Below are positions 34,696-47,800 of a stretch of 59,918 nt of DNA, piece after piece. The first letter of the stretch is position 1. The number at the start of each line of letters is the position of its first letter. Under the pieces are notes generated by a model. That model worked only from the letters and a program-made list of their open reading frames with translations, was not told the origin of the DNA and ran no database searches. The position numbers were made by a program, and so were the translations under genes. Origin of the DNA: Bimuria novae-zelandiae CBS 107.79. Lineage: Eukaryota > Ascomycota > Dothideomycetes > Pleosporales > Didymosphaeriaceae. The DNA lies in assembly GCA_010015655.1 (NCBI GenBank), contig ML976810.1:7363-67280 (forward strand), given 5' to 3'.

Positions 34696-36950
34696 AAGGT
34701 AATAGTAGTGTCTTATCTACCTACACAAGTGTATCTAGCTTTCTCTAGAATAATAAGATAAACTATAAATAGTAAATAACAAGTTTGCTAACTTCTCTAG
34801 GTAGGTAATAGTGGATAATCTTCGTAGACCCAATAATATTATAACCCTTATAATACGCAGTTACTGTGCTTACTAGACTATTTTTAATAAAAATATTTTA
34901 ATAGTGCCTATTTACTATATTATAGTATCGTAAGCTAAGGATCTCTATTCCTCGAGCAGGCTAGCCTACGGTTATATAAATAAGAAGCAGGAGTTATTTA
35001 AGAAATAAATTAACCTTTAAGATATATCTCTTTACTATAGGTACTTTCTACATAACCTTTAAGTCTTTCTTACGTAACTCTACGAATTTGGCGCGTAGTA
35101 TATTAGATCCTAACACGCGATTAAGTATCTAGCATCCTCCCTCTAGTAATATATCCTTATTATAAGGATCCTTATAAAAGCTCTAACCTTTAGCACTTTT
35201 TATTAGGTCGTCCCGTAAGTTACGTAATTTAAAGATAAGAATTACGTCTTCCTGCTTCTTATCGTCGTATACTAAGAAGAGCCGCTTAAGCTTAGCCTAC
35301 GCTAGCGCTACTTACGTGGCAATAAACTTCTTTAAATTAGTTACGTTTAACTCTAGCTACTTATAAGTAAGTCGCTTATAGTTATTAGACTAATAGATAT
35401 ACCCTAGACTCATAGAACTATTTTTAATCTTTTTACCGTACGCCCGCAATTAAAGCACCTAGTTAAATAAGAACTAACTTTTATAAATTATAAACTAATC
35501 CCGTATCTTATTAAGTACGTCTACTAAATATTTAACCTGTCCTTTCTCCGCCATTAGTACCGACATCTAGATAATAAGCATCTACGATATCTTAACGAAC
35601 GCAGACAGGTTAGACGTAAAGTAGAAAGCGTCTTAAAGTATCTTTTTCTTAGGGTCTACAGCCAGCGCGGTAAGGAACCTAACTATTATACTTTTAAAGA
35701 GGTCCCCCTTTAACGTGTAATTAAGTAAGGTAATATAAAAATAAAGGCAAGCTTAATTAAGTTAGGCTTCTAGTAGCCTTTAGATAGCTTTAGGATTTGG
35801 TTTAACGCCCTCCTCGCCCGTTTAGCCCTGCTTTAGCCTAACAAGCTCCTCGCTAACACCTATTATCTAGTTAAGGTGCCTAAGCTAGGAGGTTATTAGA
35901 CGGTAGACAAGCGCGACACGGTTCTCTAGCTAAATAGTCTAATAGGTAAAGCAAATTAACCTCTTAAACACCTACTTATAGTTCTAATACGTCGAGTCGC
36001 GAAGTTTAGTTAGTAGCGGTTAGTTAAAGGCTCGTTGCTACTAGATAAAGCTATTAATACGCGCCTAGTTAAAGACGTTAACCTTATTATCTTGGATGAA
36101 GCGATGCGCTTCTTCTATAATACGGTCTAGGCTATCTAAGAATTTAGTAAGGAGTGGCTCTAATGCAGGATTAGCAAGAGTTACTAATAAAGTAACGTTA
36201 TTAAAAGAGTAACCTTAAAGATATTTTGGCTATCGTGTTATCTCTAGCCAAGGCGAGACTTCTATTAGCGTAGTATTGTCTAGAATTACGTCCTTTAGCG
36301 CATACTTCTCCTATTTATCTTTTTTAAGGGTCTTATTAATTTGCGCGCGTATATGCTCTGCCTTAAATAACGTTACTACTATTTTTTAGTAACTCTACAC
36401 TTTTTCGTTTTCTACATCTTCCGCATGCGGGATAATAATAAAGTAGCTATAGTTAGGTCCTCGTTTAAATAGCCGCTGGCACGAAACATTTTTCTACTAA
36501 AAAGCAGATCCTATAGTAGCCTTAGGTTAACGTCCTAGGGCACGCTTATAGGTAGTATGTTTGTTATTAAAGTGCCTTATTAGTACTCTTGCTACTATGC
36601 AAGTATAGGTGCACTCTAAATATAATAGCCCTTTATATATAGGGAGGTGTAGTAGAGTAAGCTAGCTAGCAGGTAGTAACTAAAAGTTAGGCAAGTCTAG
36701 GTCTATAGGACACTTAAGCATAAGCTTATTACTTAGTAGCATCCGCGCTTTCTTTAATAGGCTAAGTTCTAGATAGTTAGCGTGCAAACGCGTAAGGTAA
36801 GATATATATTAGTTTAGCCTAACGCTATAGCCGCATGGGATATATATCCATATTTAGTAGTCTAGTAGGAAGTAAAAGAGGTCTATAATAATACACTAGT
36901 AGTTAGTAAGGACGGCCAGGTTGCAATATACACGTGGGAGAGAAGATAGG
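34696..36950 (-). pseudogene. TLH-type RecQ helicase gene, N-terminal fragment
   Basis: First piece of the helicase gene, reading leftward. Near 36820-36850 the frame gives IPCGYSVRL, then ISYLTRLHAN; at about 36563-36618 it gives LECTYTCIVARVLIRHFNNK followed by His. This Cys-x3-Cys...His-x4-His layout resembles the C2H2-like module (DUF3505 type) at the start of many large fungal RecQ-helicase proteins. Further on, VSCQRLFKRGPNYSYF is seen, and near 35900-36000 a VFKRLICFTY segment with ENRVALV. Stops are frequent. The 5' end is uncertain; coding signal fades near 36950. Copia-3 cuts the gene at 34695. Confidence 0.75.
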
Positions 36951-37250
36951 GAAAAGGGGAAAGAGAGAAAGGGGTAATAAGGCTCCTAACTATAAACGCG
37001 AACACGACGCGTGGGTCTTATAGCCCTTACCCCCCTAACTACGCTAGCTTACTACTTAGGGTAAAAAGAGATAGCTAGGTAGTATACATAAACACGTAGG
37101 AAGGACTCCCGCGTTATAATATTTAATAAGGCGAGCTAGGGTCCTATCTAGCGTGAACACGATTAAGCGTGCGTTAAAGTTGGGCCAATTAGCTAGGGAG
37201 AAACTGGATACAGGGTTAGATATATTTAGCGATAATACTCTAGAGGTTCT

Positions 37251-37302
37251 GGGTTATATAACCCTAACTTAACCTTAACTTAATATCTGTATAACCCTAA
37301 CC
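37251..37302. repeat. Degenerate telomere-like CCCTAA units
   Basis: GGGTTATATAACCC is a perfect palindrome, followed by CTTAACCTTAACTTAA and then ATAACCCTAACCC. The units resemble degraded CCCTAA/CCTTAA repeats, near the 5' side of a gene type known from chromosome ends. It is short and may be chance in AT-rich DNA. Confidence 0.3.
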
Positions 37303-37918
37303 CAATTATAAACTAAGCTTAATTACCCTTCACCTATTTACTATTCTATTATTTTCAAGGGCAACTACTACCTGTTTATTTAGTACTAAGAAAAGAATTT
37401 CTCCTGCGACTAAGTTTTTAAAGTTTCTAAAGTTTCTAAAACTAGTTAAATAATAAATAAACTTGGTTTACGTTATCTAAGGGACTTCAGTAAGTATATA
37501 AAAAGGCGTGTTATTAGTATACTATGTTTACTTATTATTAATAACTATAAAACCTATAACCCGTATAAATTCTAAAACCATTATAAGGAAAATAAAATTA
37601 TCACCCTTGATATATATTTATATTTACTATATATAAGATATTTTTACTATTAAAGCAGGCATATAGACGCTAAGCTAAAGATATAATAGGTAACTATACT
37701 ACGTATATTACTAAAATTAAGTTCTTACCTTATTTTATTACTATATTCAAGGCTAGAATTACTTAAAGTAATATTTAAAGAATGTTTAAGTCGCTAGCCG
37801 CGTTTCTCTTAATCTAGAAGTAATAATATTAAACTTAACGTTTGACTACACATAATACCACTACTAGTAGATAATAGTAGCCTATAGTAGTCCTATTCAT
37901 TTAATATCTATGACTTTA

Positions 37919-38034
37919 ATACTAACGCCTATTAATAAGCGTAAGCTATTAATACTCCTTCCCTAACTAATAGTACTCCTGTCCAAGAACTAACCTTGAA
38001 CTCCCTAAGACTAGCTATCTTAGTAGGTTTTAAT
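37919..38034 (+). repeat. Relic of a Gypsy-related LTR end
   Basis: By eye it aligns with the last ~115 bp of the Gypsy LTR: shared ATACTAAC, then CTATTAATACTCCTTCC, CCAAGAACTAACC and a closing TTTTAATA. It is more diverged than the two Gypsy LTRs are from each other. No internal region or matching partner was found, and the 5' border is unclear. Confidence 0.55.
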
Positions 38035-38589
38035 ATATAGTAACTTCTAATAAATATTTGCCTACGTTATAACTATATTATTCTTAATTTTCTCTTAAAT
38101 GGGTTATAGTATATCTTGTATTAGATTATGCTTAGGATCTTATAAGTGCTAATTATTAAATTATTAAAGACCTACATTGTCTTAAAGCTAGAGTCTCTAT
38201 TATAATATTACTACTCTATTTTAGTAGTTTATTAGAGTCGCTATTATGTTTTACTATATTTGAAAGAATCGCGATAACTTATTATATACTAACACACCAA
38301 CACTAACTTTTAGAATTTTAAGAAAGTAGTAAAACTGCTAAATCTTTACCTTGCTTATCTTAGTTTTACCTAAAATCCTACTCTAGCCATCTTCAGGCAC
38401 CGCACGCGTGCGGTAGGCTAATAATAGTAATAAAGACGCCTTAGAGGCCCCCTCTAGGGCCCTCTATAGCGACTTGCCCCCCAGACCCTAAGTCTACGCG
38501 ATAGACTAACATCTAGCACCCCTCTAGGAAGCGTTAATAGACTAATATCCACCCTTTAAGACGCCTTTTCTTTAGTAGAGGCGTGCCTA

Positions 38590-39770
38590 TCCGCCTAGGA
38601 GCTACTATAGATATAGTAGCTAACGCTCTTAACTCCTACCTTACAGCTACGCGTAAGGTAGCAGAGACCTAAAAAAAAGTTATAATAGTTATAGCTAAAG
38701 CTATTAATTACTATATTACTAATTTTAAGCGCCTAAAGGAGCTAGCAGCTACCTCTACCCTTCGTAATCGCCTTATATAGACACTAAAAAATTTGGCCAC
38801 GCTAAGCCTTTGTCCTAATATAGTTAGGACTAGCTACGACTTAATAACTACTACCTATACTATAGATAGCGATAGCGATCTTGCCGCCTAGCCTTAGATA
38901 ATATGGGCAAGTGTCGCATCCGCCTCCTATAAAAATAGTAGATACACGACTATAGCTAGTAGTAGGAAATCTATAACCGCGGCCAGGTAGTAAACTATAC
39001 CTAAATAGGTAGTAGACCTATGGGTCCTGCTCATAGTCGCGAATCTAACTAACTGGCTAGGCCAGACCTCTACCTTCGCTGTACGAACGGCTATCTACGC
39101 CGCTATAGGGCTCGACCTTAGCGCTATCCCCACGGCCACAAGGACCTGCACAGGGTGGGCCATCACCCTAGCCTCTAATAATATATAATAGTAGCTTATA
39201 GAATAGGAAAAAAAAAATTAATAATAAGATCTATTAAAGCTAATAGTGCTAAGTTGCCTATGCGATAGGTTAACTACGCTATACCTAGAGTACCTAGTAG
39301 CTATCGCTTGCTATTAGGGGAAGACGTGCCCTACTCCTTTTAAATAGTAGTAAAAGAGGCTTACACGTAGATAAAATAACACCCTATTAACTATCGCCCC
39401 TCCTAATACGGCCCTAATTAATTTAGACACACTACCTAGATAGTGTCCTTTAAAAAGCCTATAGTGGCTTTTTGCCTCTTTAGTGCCAGCGACCTATTTT
39501 GTAAGATAATTAAGAAACGGGCTATAGAACGCTATAACCCTAGCTACTAGGGCTACTATAACGCGTCACGATACACACGCGCACCCTACTATCGTAATTA
39601 TAAAAAGAAACTTAGTAAGCACGAAAGCCTAATAGGAGATAACTACGCTTATAAATAATAATACCCTAACTATCGCGGCCCACACGCCGTAGACGACACT
39701 ACCTACTTAGTAAAACCTAGGAGGGTAAATAATTATATTATCTAACTAACTTACTATAAACTAGTAACAC
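38590..39770 (+). pseudogene. LINE-B ORF1 (Gag-like)
   Basis: Counterpart of 868-2050. The knuckle cluster begins near 39531 with the same Cys-to-Tyr pattern (ERYNPSY). Frequent TAG stops; start and end not fixed. Confidence 0.65.
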
Positions 39771-40149
39771 TAAGACGCGCTAGACAAAAGGCCTTTAACT
39801 AGCTATATAACTTATAGCCTTAACCTAAGCTTACCGCCCAGGGCTAAGACACCTCCCCTAGTAGAGAAGATAATACCAGACTAGAGCAGGAACTAGTGGC
39901 CCTAAGCTATTATCCCCTAAGAGGACCTCGATAATTAACCCTATACCCCGACACCTCCTCACGACAGGCGGCCCCACGCTTATTAAGTAGGCCTATACGA
40001 TTCTCTACGCTAATTAGTAGTAGCCTAAACCTTACCGCGCTCTCTACTAGAAGTACGAGATAGGATAATTACACCTAGTCCTCCTTATAGGAGGACTAGA
40101 CTATAGACAAATCTTTAAGTTAATAAGGAACAACTGCCGCAGATTTACC

Positions 40150-43100
40150 CTACGTAGAGACGCTAATATTAAAGTATACTAGATAAATATTAGTAAAAGT
40201 GGCCTAGTATATATAGTTACCCTTAAGATTGCTTTTATAAAGGACATTAACATTATTTACATATAAGAGCTGGCTACCTGGCCAGGCACACGCACTTTAA
40301 ACTACCCTGGCTATAACTTCTACCTACTAGTAGATGGCTAGGATAGTTAGGAGACCTGGGAGGCAGAACGCCCTTAGGTCCTTATCTTTACCTATAAGGG
40401 TAACTAATTAAAAATTACACTACGCACTCTACTTTATAACTAGGATATATAGTAGATTAACGTTAATAGAATCTTAATACTTAATATTTACTGGGCGCTA
40501 TAGACTACGCCTGTTCTTAACTATATTACCTACCTTACCCTGCCTAATAGGTGCCTTGCTGGGGGCGACCTTAACGCTAAACATAATATATTTAAGCCTA
40601 GAGTTACGACCACACAGGGCGGCGCTAAACTGGCCTAATAGGCTATAAATAGCGGTATAGACTATATTAGCGAGTCTAGAGTTCCTACCTATCGTGCGGG
40701 GCACGTTATAGACCTCTCCTTCTATAATATCCCCTTTGCTACTACAGCTATACGATTAGACATAAACTGCGGCTTAGACTATAACACGCTAGTTACTATA
40801 ATACCTAGGAGGGGATAGGAGCCGCTCGACTAGTTCTAATATAGGGTCCCTACTATAAAGCTCTCGCTATTTATTAACGCTATTGCTAGTAGGATAAAGA
40901 GCGCTTCTAGCTTAAATAGACTACGTACCCGCGAGCACGTTAACAGGCGCGTTACTACCTTAGAAGAAGTCCTTACTAACGCCCTAAAGATAGTAGGCAG
41001 GAAGAAAAGAGGGACAGGCCATTTAGCGTCTTAGTAGACGAACGCCTATAAACAAGATTACTAGGCACACTTAAACTCGCTAGACGGCCATACTAATTAG
41101 GACCCTTCTAAGGAGACGCGCACTTTCCTAGTAATAGTCTATAAAATAAAGAAAGAATACTAGTAACACACTATAGATAATATAGAAGATAACTAAGAAC
41201 TATTCTAAATTATTAACTAGCACAAGCTAGAACCTACTAGAACCTAGGCACTAATAGTCTTTAGAGGCATAAAGGTAATAAAAGATAAGGATAAGGCTAA
41301 GATGCTTTAATAAGCACTACTCTATAGATTTATAGTAAAAGATAACCTGCCAGAACCGCCCTCCCTATAAAAGAACCCTACCATCCCTTAGGACACGTAC
41401 CTGTTTATTAAAGAGACAGAGCGCTACGTAATTAGGGTCTCTAGCACCTTATTAGGCGCTAATAATATAACTATCTGGCTACTCACAGCATGCTAGAAAT
41501 ACATTAGATAGTACGTCTACGACATCTACTATAACCTACTTAAACTTAACTACTATCCTGCCGCCTGGAAGGACGGGGAGATTGTGTTTATTAAGAAGCT
41601 TAGTAAAAAGGACTACACGGTCCCAGGCTCTATAAGACCCCTCGCCATGCTACTTTATCTTAGTAAGGGATTTAAAAGGATTACCGCCTAGCGTATAGCC
41701 TACTTAGCTATGCTGCACGGCGTACTAAGCCCCTAATATAGGGGGGCTTTGCTAAAAAGGTTAGCTATGGACTTAATTACCGCCTTTACCCACGAAGTGG
41801 AACTGGCCTTTAGTAAAGGCTAGCACGTTACTATAGTTACTATAGACACGCTTAGGGCCTTTAATACCCTTCTTATTAATAGACTACTACACTAAATAAA
41901 AGGATAAGGCTAGCACTAAAAAGTCCTTATACTTATGCGTAATATTTTCACGAACCAATATATACTTGTTTACTATGGCTAACACTAATCTAGCCGCCAC
42001 CTAGTGGCTTGCGGCACCCTATAGGGCTCGCCCTTTTCACCTGTTATTTACATGCTGTACCTGGCGGAACTCCTCCTCTAGGACACCACGCTGCGATTCG
42101 GATATGCTAACGATATTTACCTATATAAAGCCTCTTATAGCCTTAACCTTAATGTTAAACAACTCGCTAAAGACGTCCGCAAGATTAATAGATATAGCGT
42201 AGATAATAAGATTACTTTCTTACTAAATAAGCTTAAAATAATCCACCTTACATAATAGAAAGGAGACTACGCCCCTCCTTACATTATTAATAAGAACTTT
42301 ACTATACACCCTATTCTCCCTATAAGTGAGAACAAGGCCCTGCGCTAGCTAGGCGTATAGTTTAACTAAAAGCTTACCTTTAAGGCCTACGTCGCGACCC
42401 GTGCTGCCAAGATAAGGGTAGTTACACATTATATCTATAGCCGAGCTTGGATTAAACACGGCCCCCCACTAGGGTCCCTCTATAAGGCGGTAATCGCCTG
42501 CGTTCTCCCACGGCTCCTATACAGCGCGGAGGCCTAGTACGGAGGCAGGATAAAGCCCTCTAGAATTATATGCTAATTAAGAAGCGCTTAGGTAAGCACT
42601 TAACTAGGCTAGTATATTAACGTACTCGATAAAGTCCTTAAGCAGGCATGTAGAGCCATTATACTAGCCTATTAGACTATACCTACTATCGCCGTCTTCT
42701 AGGACGTAGGACTCCCCTTAGCAATAGTGGCACTTAAGATATATAAGCTTCGCTTTATAGTATACCTGCTAATAATTAATAATAAATACTTACTAACTAC
42801 TAGGACCCTCCTGCCTATAGTTAGAAGAGGCTAAGGCGCAGGCCTCCTATAGAGAGCCTACTTAAAGGTATAGTAACTCGTATAGATCCTTAACCCGGTA
42901 CCCCGATCGGAGTTCCGCGCCCCCCACTACTCCCCCGGAAGCTGCACTAACCCTATAGGCCAAGTGGCCAAGAAGGACGCTACCTATTACTTTAAGGAGT
43001 AGTAGGCTCTTCTCTCGCTAATCGCTATTATTATCTTCTTAGATAGCTCTAAATAATGGATTAACGGCGTTAAGCACGTTACATATAGCTACGCTATATA

Positions 43101-43525
43101 TAAAGGGCAGGCTCTTACCCTATAAGGTAATAGCTCCCTTAACCCTAGGTCCTATATTTTTAATGCTAAAGCTATTAGCGCGTGGCAAGAACTCGCCTAT
43201 ATACTTAATACGCTTGCCTATTAGCTAAGACGTATATATATATGTATTAATAGTACTTTTATTATATAGTGTATAAGAGGTAACCTGTCCCCCTCCTTAT
43301 AGTAGGCGTTCGTTAGGTGCCAGGAGATAATAGAGAACCTAGACATCGCTGTCTAGTGGACCCCAGGTCACTGCGAAATAGAAGGGAATAATTTAGTAGA
43401 TTAGCTAGTTAACAACGTAGCAAAGTCCCCTTAACCTCTATATAGCATGGTAGCTAAGCCTATAGTCTTAGGCCTTAAGTTAAACGTCCGCGCCCACACT
43501 AGGAGCGCTAAGATGGACTAGTGAC
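40150..43525 (+). pseudogene. LINE-B ORF2, main part
   Basis: The APE endonuclease is at about 40170-40840, matching LINE-A at 2450-3110. The reverse transcriptase follows, with active site at 42090-42117 reading FGYANDIYLY (first Asp to Asn, second kept). RNase H includes the WTPGHCEIEGN segment near 43355-43395. The frame stops at the hAT-3 insertion; the last shared LINE bases are at about 43517-43525. Confidence 0.82.
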
Positions 43526-43549
43526 TAGTAATATCCATGGATGGATTGG
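43526..43549 (+). repeat. hAT-3 left terminal inverted repeat
   Basis: TAGTAATATCCATGG then ATGGATTGG; pairs with the complement of 54761-54784 with transition-only mismatches (CAGTAATGTTTACGG then ATGGATTGG). Confidence 0.9.
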
Positions 43550-43640
43550 ATTAACGAATCCATCCATATCCATCCAATCTAAACAGCCCATGGAAATCCA
43601 ATCCATCCACGTAGATTGTTCTATACCTAATTAGGCGTTG
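43550..43640 (+). repeat. hAT-3 subterminal GGATGGATT repeats
   Basis: At least four copies of a CCATCC/GGATGG-centred unit in both directions next to the left end; the mirror set lies at 54710-54760. In hAT elements such units bind the transposase. Confidence 0.65.
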
Positions 43641-43899
43641 TCTAGACCTAATTAAGGTATTAAATTAGTAGTTTCGTTGTCTAACAGTTTTCCTGTGGCT
43701 TGTTAAGGCAAGCGACCCAAAAAATTGTAATATTTAAACTTAACCTTACCTAGTTTAATAAAACTTCCACAACACCTGTTTAATAGCTCTAAAACGGTTA
43801 AAGCTACTTTTATTTAGTATTTTCTTAAATCCCGCAACTTATCTTTACTAGTTATCTAATTATCTATTAAAATACGCCTTTGGTTAAATAGCGAGCGCC

Positions 43900-44384
43900 T
43901 ACGGCACTAACGCATAAGGACCTTTTTAGAGCTACTTAGTGTTTCCCTATCTACGCTAATAATTATGGAAGCTTTAGAGGCTATTAAGACGCCTATTAAA
44001 GGGGTAAAACGATAGATTAAGTTAAATTCTGCGTTATTATAAACCCGTAAGCGTGTCTAGGCGCCAGAAGTGGCGTTAGTGCCGGACTTATAAGGCTCCC
44101 CATAACTATCTATTCTATTAACTTAAAGTGGCCAGCAGAGTAGCAGTACGTACGGTATAAACTTATAATTACTTAGTATATCTATTAATAATATTTATGG
44201 CTCTATTGCTAACCCCGTTACTATAGATACTAGTGTTAATAATTAGCTTAATTCTTAATTAGAGGCATCAGAATTAACTTCGCAATATACTACCCTAATT
44301 TAATTAGTATTAGCTGGAGACTCTATACATGCCACAAGACGCCGCGAGATTAAGATATTAAGCTTTAATTACTTTTAGGTTAAC
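43900..44384 (+). pseudogene. hAT-3 transposase 5' region
   Basis: Short degraded frames between the hAT-3 left end and Copia-2. This is where an N-terminal zinc finger would be expected, but none can be read with confidence. The bases TTAAC at 44380-44384 are the left copy of the Copia-2 duplication. Confidence 0.4.
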
Positions 44385-44533
44385 TATAAGCAGGTGGGTG
44401 GTATGTATAAAGATAGTGTATTATGTGTGTTCTGTGTGTGTGTGTACATGGAGTGATTAGAGGCTCGTTTATAGTGATCGAGCTGACTTATAAGACTAGT
44501 GTCGTTATGTGACATAGCCCTAGGCTGCTTACA
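44385..44533 (-). repeat. Copia-2 3' LTR
   Basis: 149 bp; on the plus strand TATAAGCAGGTGGG to CTGCTTACA. Downstream end of the reverse-oriented element; the adjoining 44534-44543 is CACCCCCTTT, a polypurine tract on the coding strand. Confidence 0.93.
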
Positions 44534-44899
44534 CACCCCCTTTAGGTTCGAACGCATGTTTAAAGCTAATTTTGGCTATAGTTCCCCCTCTACCTTTGTG
44601 GGGCAGCTGTATTTTAGGGTCGAGAAGCTAGCTTTTTGTGCTAGTCTAAGTATTAGTGTAGTCCCAGGTGGGTAGCCGTCCGCCGTTGCAGTGTAGGTGG
44701 ATCTCGCTCTATACTATAGGCGTCCCTAGTAGTAGGACGTCTCCTAGAGCTAGTACTAAGATCCTAATTACTTCGCGTTTTGTGCTGAGGTTAATAAGCC
44801 TTACAGGTAGAGCTTAATATATAATGCAAGCATGTTTGCTCTGTGTATAATATAAAATACAGTATAAAGTTGAGTACAGTATAAGGGGAATAGGATAGA

Positions 44900-47800
44900 A
44901 CTGGGTAAATGTATAGCCTCGTTAAACCTGTAAAAACCACATGGGAAAAACCAGGAAGAGTACTATACAGTAGGGAAGCTTATTTGCTTGAAGAAAAAGG
45001 TTGAAAATAAAGAAGAAAAACCCAGTTTTTATGTTTCTATCTAGGCAGTAGCTTAGTAAGGCCATTAGCTAGTTAATAGGTTGTTTGGATGTATAAGAGG
45101 TTAATATTGTTGGATTAAGCTTCTTGTCGAAGCTAGTGATAATGGATATCGACGTGCCGTACAGTAGTCTTAAGACAAGGCGTAGTAGAGGTAAGAAGTC
45201 GAATAGTTTGCTGATTATTATAGTATAAAAGACGTTTATAATCTGGATTAAAGCCGATTTATTTAAAGACTCTTTACTACTAGATTAGTTTAGTGCCTAT
45301 AGACAATGCGGTGACTAGCTCTACTTCTATAGTTAACTTTATAATATAGCGTTGGAGTGTTACTTTCTAGTCTACAGGTCCGCTAAATAGAAAGAAGATA
45401 TAGCCTTGTGAGCTCTTACGTGTAATTTTATTATTAGCGTATAATATATCTATTGCTCTAAAGAACTCAGGTTAAGGTTAGTTAGCTATATAGACTAATT
45501 CGTTTAAGATAGAAGCGGTATAGTAGAGCGCTTAATCTTTAGTTTCTAGTAAGTAGGCGATTGTCTGGTATGCTGCGTCGAGATAACGTAAAGATGGATT
45601 TATAAGAAACTTAGCTAGTTTTAAGTAAGCTTTTAAGATATTAGGTCGGGTAGCTCTAGCTACATATCCTATAGATCCTATAAGCTAGGCATATCTATGC
45701 TTAGTGAAGTTATTTGCTTAATCCTCTAACGGTAATAACTTTTCTAGAGGCAGTGGTGTAGCTGGCAACTTCGTATATGGCTTTAATAGAGGAAACTTCT
45801 GTGTAAGCTTCTCGATATATAAAGTTTGTGATAACTAGATAGAGCCATTCTTACGGTCTCTATGCGTTTAAATGCTATAGAACGTTTAAAGCTCTCCTAG
45901 AGATTAAATCTTATATTAATGCAGGAGCTTCTGTTCGAATTTATATAGTGTAGCTTTATAGGCTAGTAGGCAGAGTACGACGATGTCGTCTACATAGAAG
46001 AAGACTAGAAGCTTGTTATTCTTCTATAGATAAGGAGCATCTTTAACTTTATATAGTCCTAGTTTAGAGAGCGTCTTAGTGAGCTCTTAATACTAGAGTA
46101 GTAGTAAGGTCTTTAGGCCATATAGAGCTCGACGTAGTTTTTATAGATAATTAGGATTAGAGAATCCTTTTAGTAAATAATAATAGACTAGTGTTATAAG
46201 CTAAGCGTTTATAAATGCGTTAACAGCATTATACTAACGGATCTCTATATTAAAGTAGGCCGCTATAGTAACTAGAGCTTAGAATATTCGAACTGCTAAA
46301 GTAGCTGCATAGGTATCTTTAGTAGTTATCTATAGATCGCCTTGTACACAGATGCGCGCTTTGTATTTCGTAAGGTATCCTTAATTATTAAGCTTAAACT
46401 TAAAGACCTATATTAACGGGAGAACTTCTTAGTCTTGTAGATTTAACTCCTACTAAGTAATCCTCTTATACGTGCCTTTTTGTTTCACGTTGTTAATCTC
46501 TTATTGCATCGCCTAGAGAAAGCCTTCCTTGTGTAGAGATAGTATCCTCATTACATCTCTATAGAGACGCGGCTCAGGAGGTAGCTCGGTGTAGTAAAAT
46601 CGTGTTTTTAATGCTATAGCTGAGGCTGCTACGTATGCTAACTAGTATGTGTTAATAAAGAAGCTACTACTCTTCTGAGATGGCTTTCTAGATCTTATTA
46701 ACCCTTTAGGTAGTATGTAAGACCGACGAAGGTTGCTATTAATTAGTTCTTAATTCTCTACTTAGTTTAAGTCTATTTGTAAAATAGAGTCTAATGTTTG
46801 ACGCTTGCGCTTTCTTAAGGATATAGGTATTATAGGTAGGCTAGCTGGCGTAGCTAATAGTAAGCGCGGTGAGTAATTATAAGGCAAGCCCTATAAGCTG
46901 CTGTAAACCTTAGTAGTCTCTATTTAACTTAGTGTTAGAAGCTATAGATTATAACTTCTAGTTTAACATAGGGTTATTATTTCTTTTTGCGTTAATTGGC
47001 ATTATTCTGTAGAAGCAGTAGTCTAGCTAGACTAGTCTAGATCTAATATAAGCTCGTCTTCTAATAAATCTTCTATAGAGCTATCTTGGCTGCGCATTAA
47101 AGGTAGTTAATACTTATGAGCGAATTACTCTAGCTTAGAGCCTTATAGGAGAGAATCTGTTTTATTGTGTAGTTAATAGAAGAGGTCTTCTTTAAAGGTA
47201 ACGTCTCTTACACGAATTACTTTACCTCTATGTGCTCGACTTCTCGCCTTAGGCATTTAGATCTAGTAGATATTTAACAAGTCGTAGCTAACTAGATATC
47301 CTACTAGTGCTCGAGGACTAAGCTTATTTATACGTGGTATCTGCTTGCGCAGTGCGTATGCTTGGTAGCTATAAACGCGTAGGTAAGTAATTAACGGTTT
47401 CTTACTATAGGCGATTTCGAATAGTGTTTTCTAGCCTAGTAATCGCGTGGGTGTGCGATTAAGCAGGTATGCTACTGTAGAGTAGATTTTAGAGCTAAGT
47501 GTTAGAGGTAGGTTTAAAATAATCTTTATTAAACGACTTCTCTTAATAAGACTTTTGCTAGAGCGCTCTACTAATTCGTTTTACTCCTTAGTGTGTGGAG
47601 CTCTAATTAGTAGCTTAATACCTTCTCTCTAATAGTAGTCTCTAGTAGAGTTGTCTGTTAGGCCATATCCTCGCTCGTCGTCAGCGATGAGAAAGGTAAT
47701 AGTTGTATTAAATTCTTATTTAATTATTTAATCCAGTCGTCTGATAATAGACAGGAGCATAAGCTTATCCTGTCTAGGTATTATATAGACGAAATGGAAT

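Larger units (their letters stand above)
36951..38276. other. AT-rich spacer between the two nests
   Basis: No gene recognised. It would hold the promoter of the helicase gene (minus strand), but no motif can be assigned. A purine-rich patch lies at 36930-36980, a short telomere-like stretch at 37251-37302, and an LTR relic at 37919-38034. The rest is RIP-type AT-rich sequence. Confidence 0.6.
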
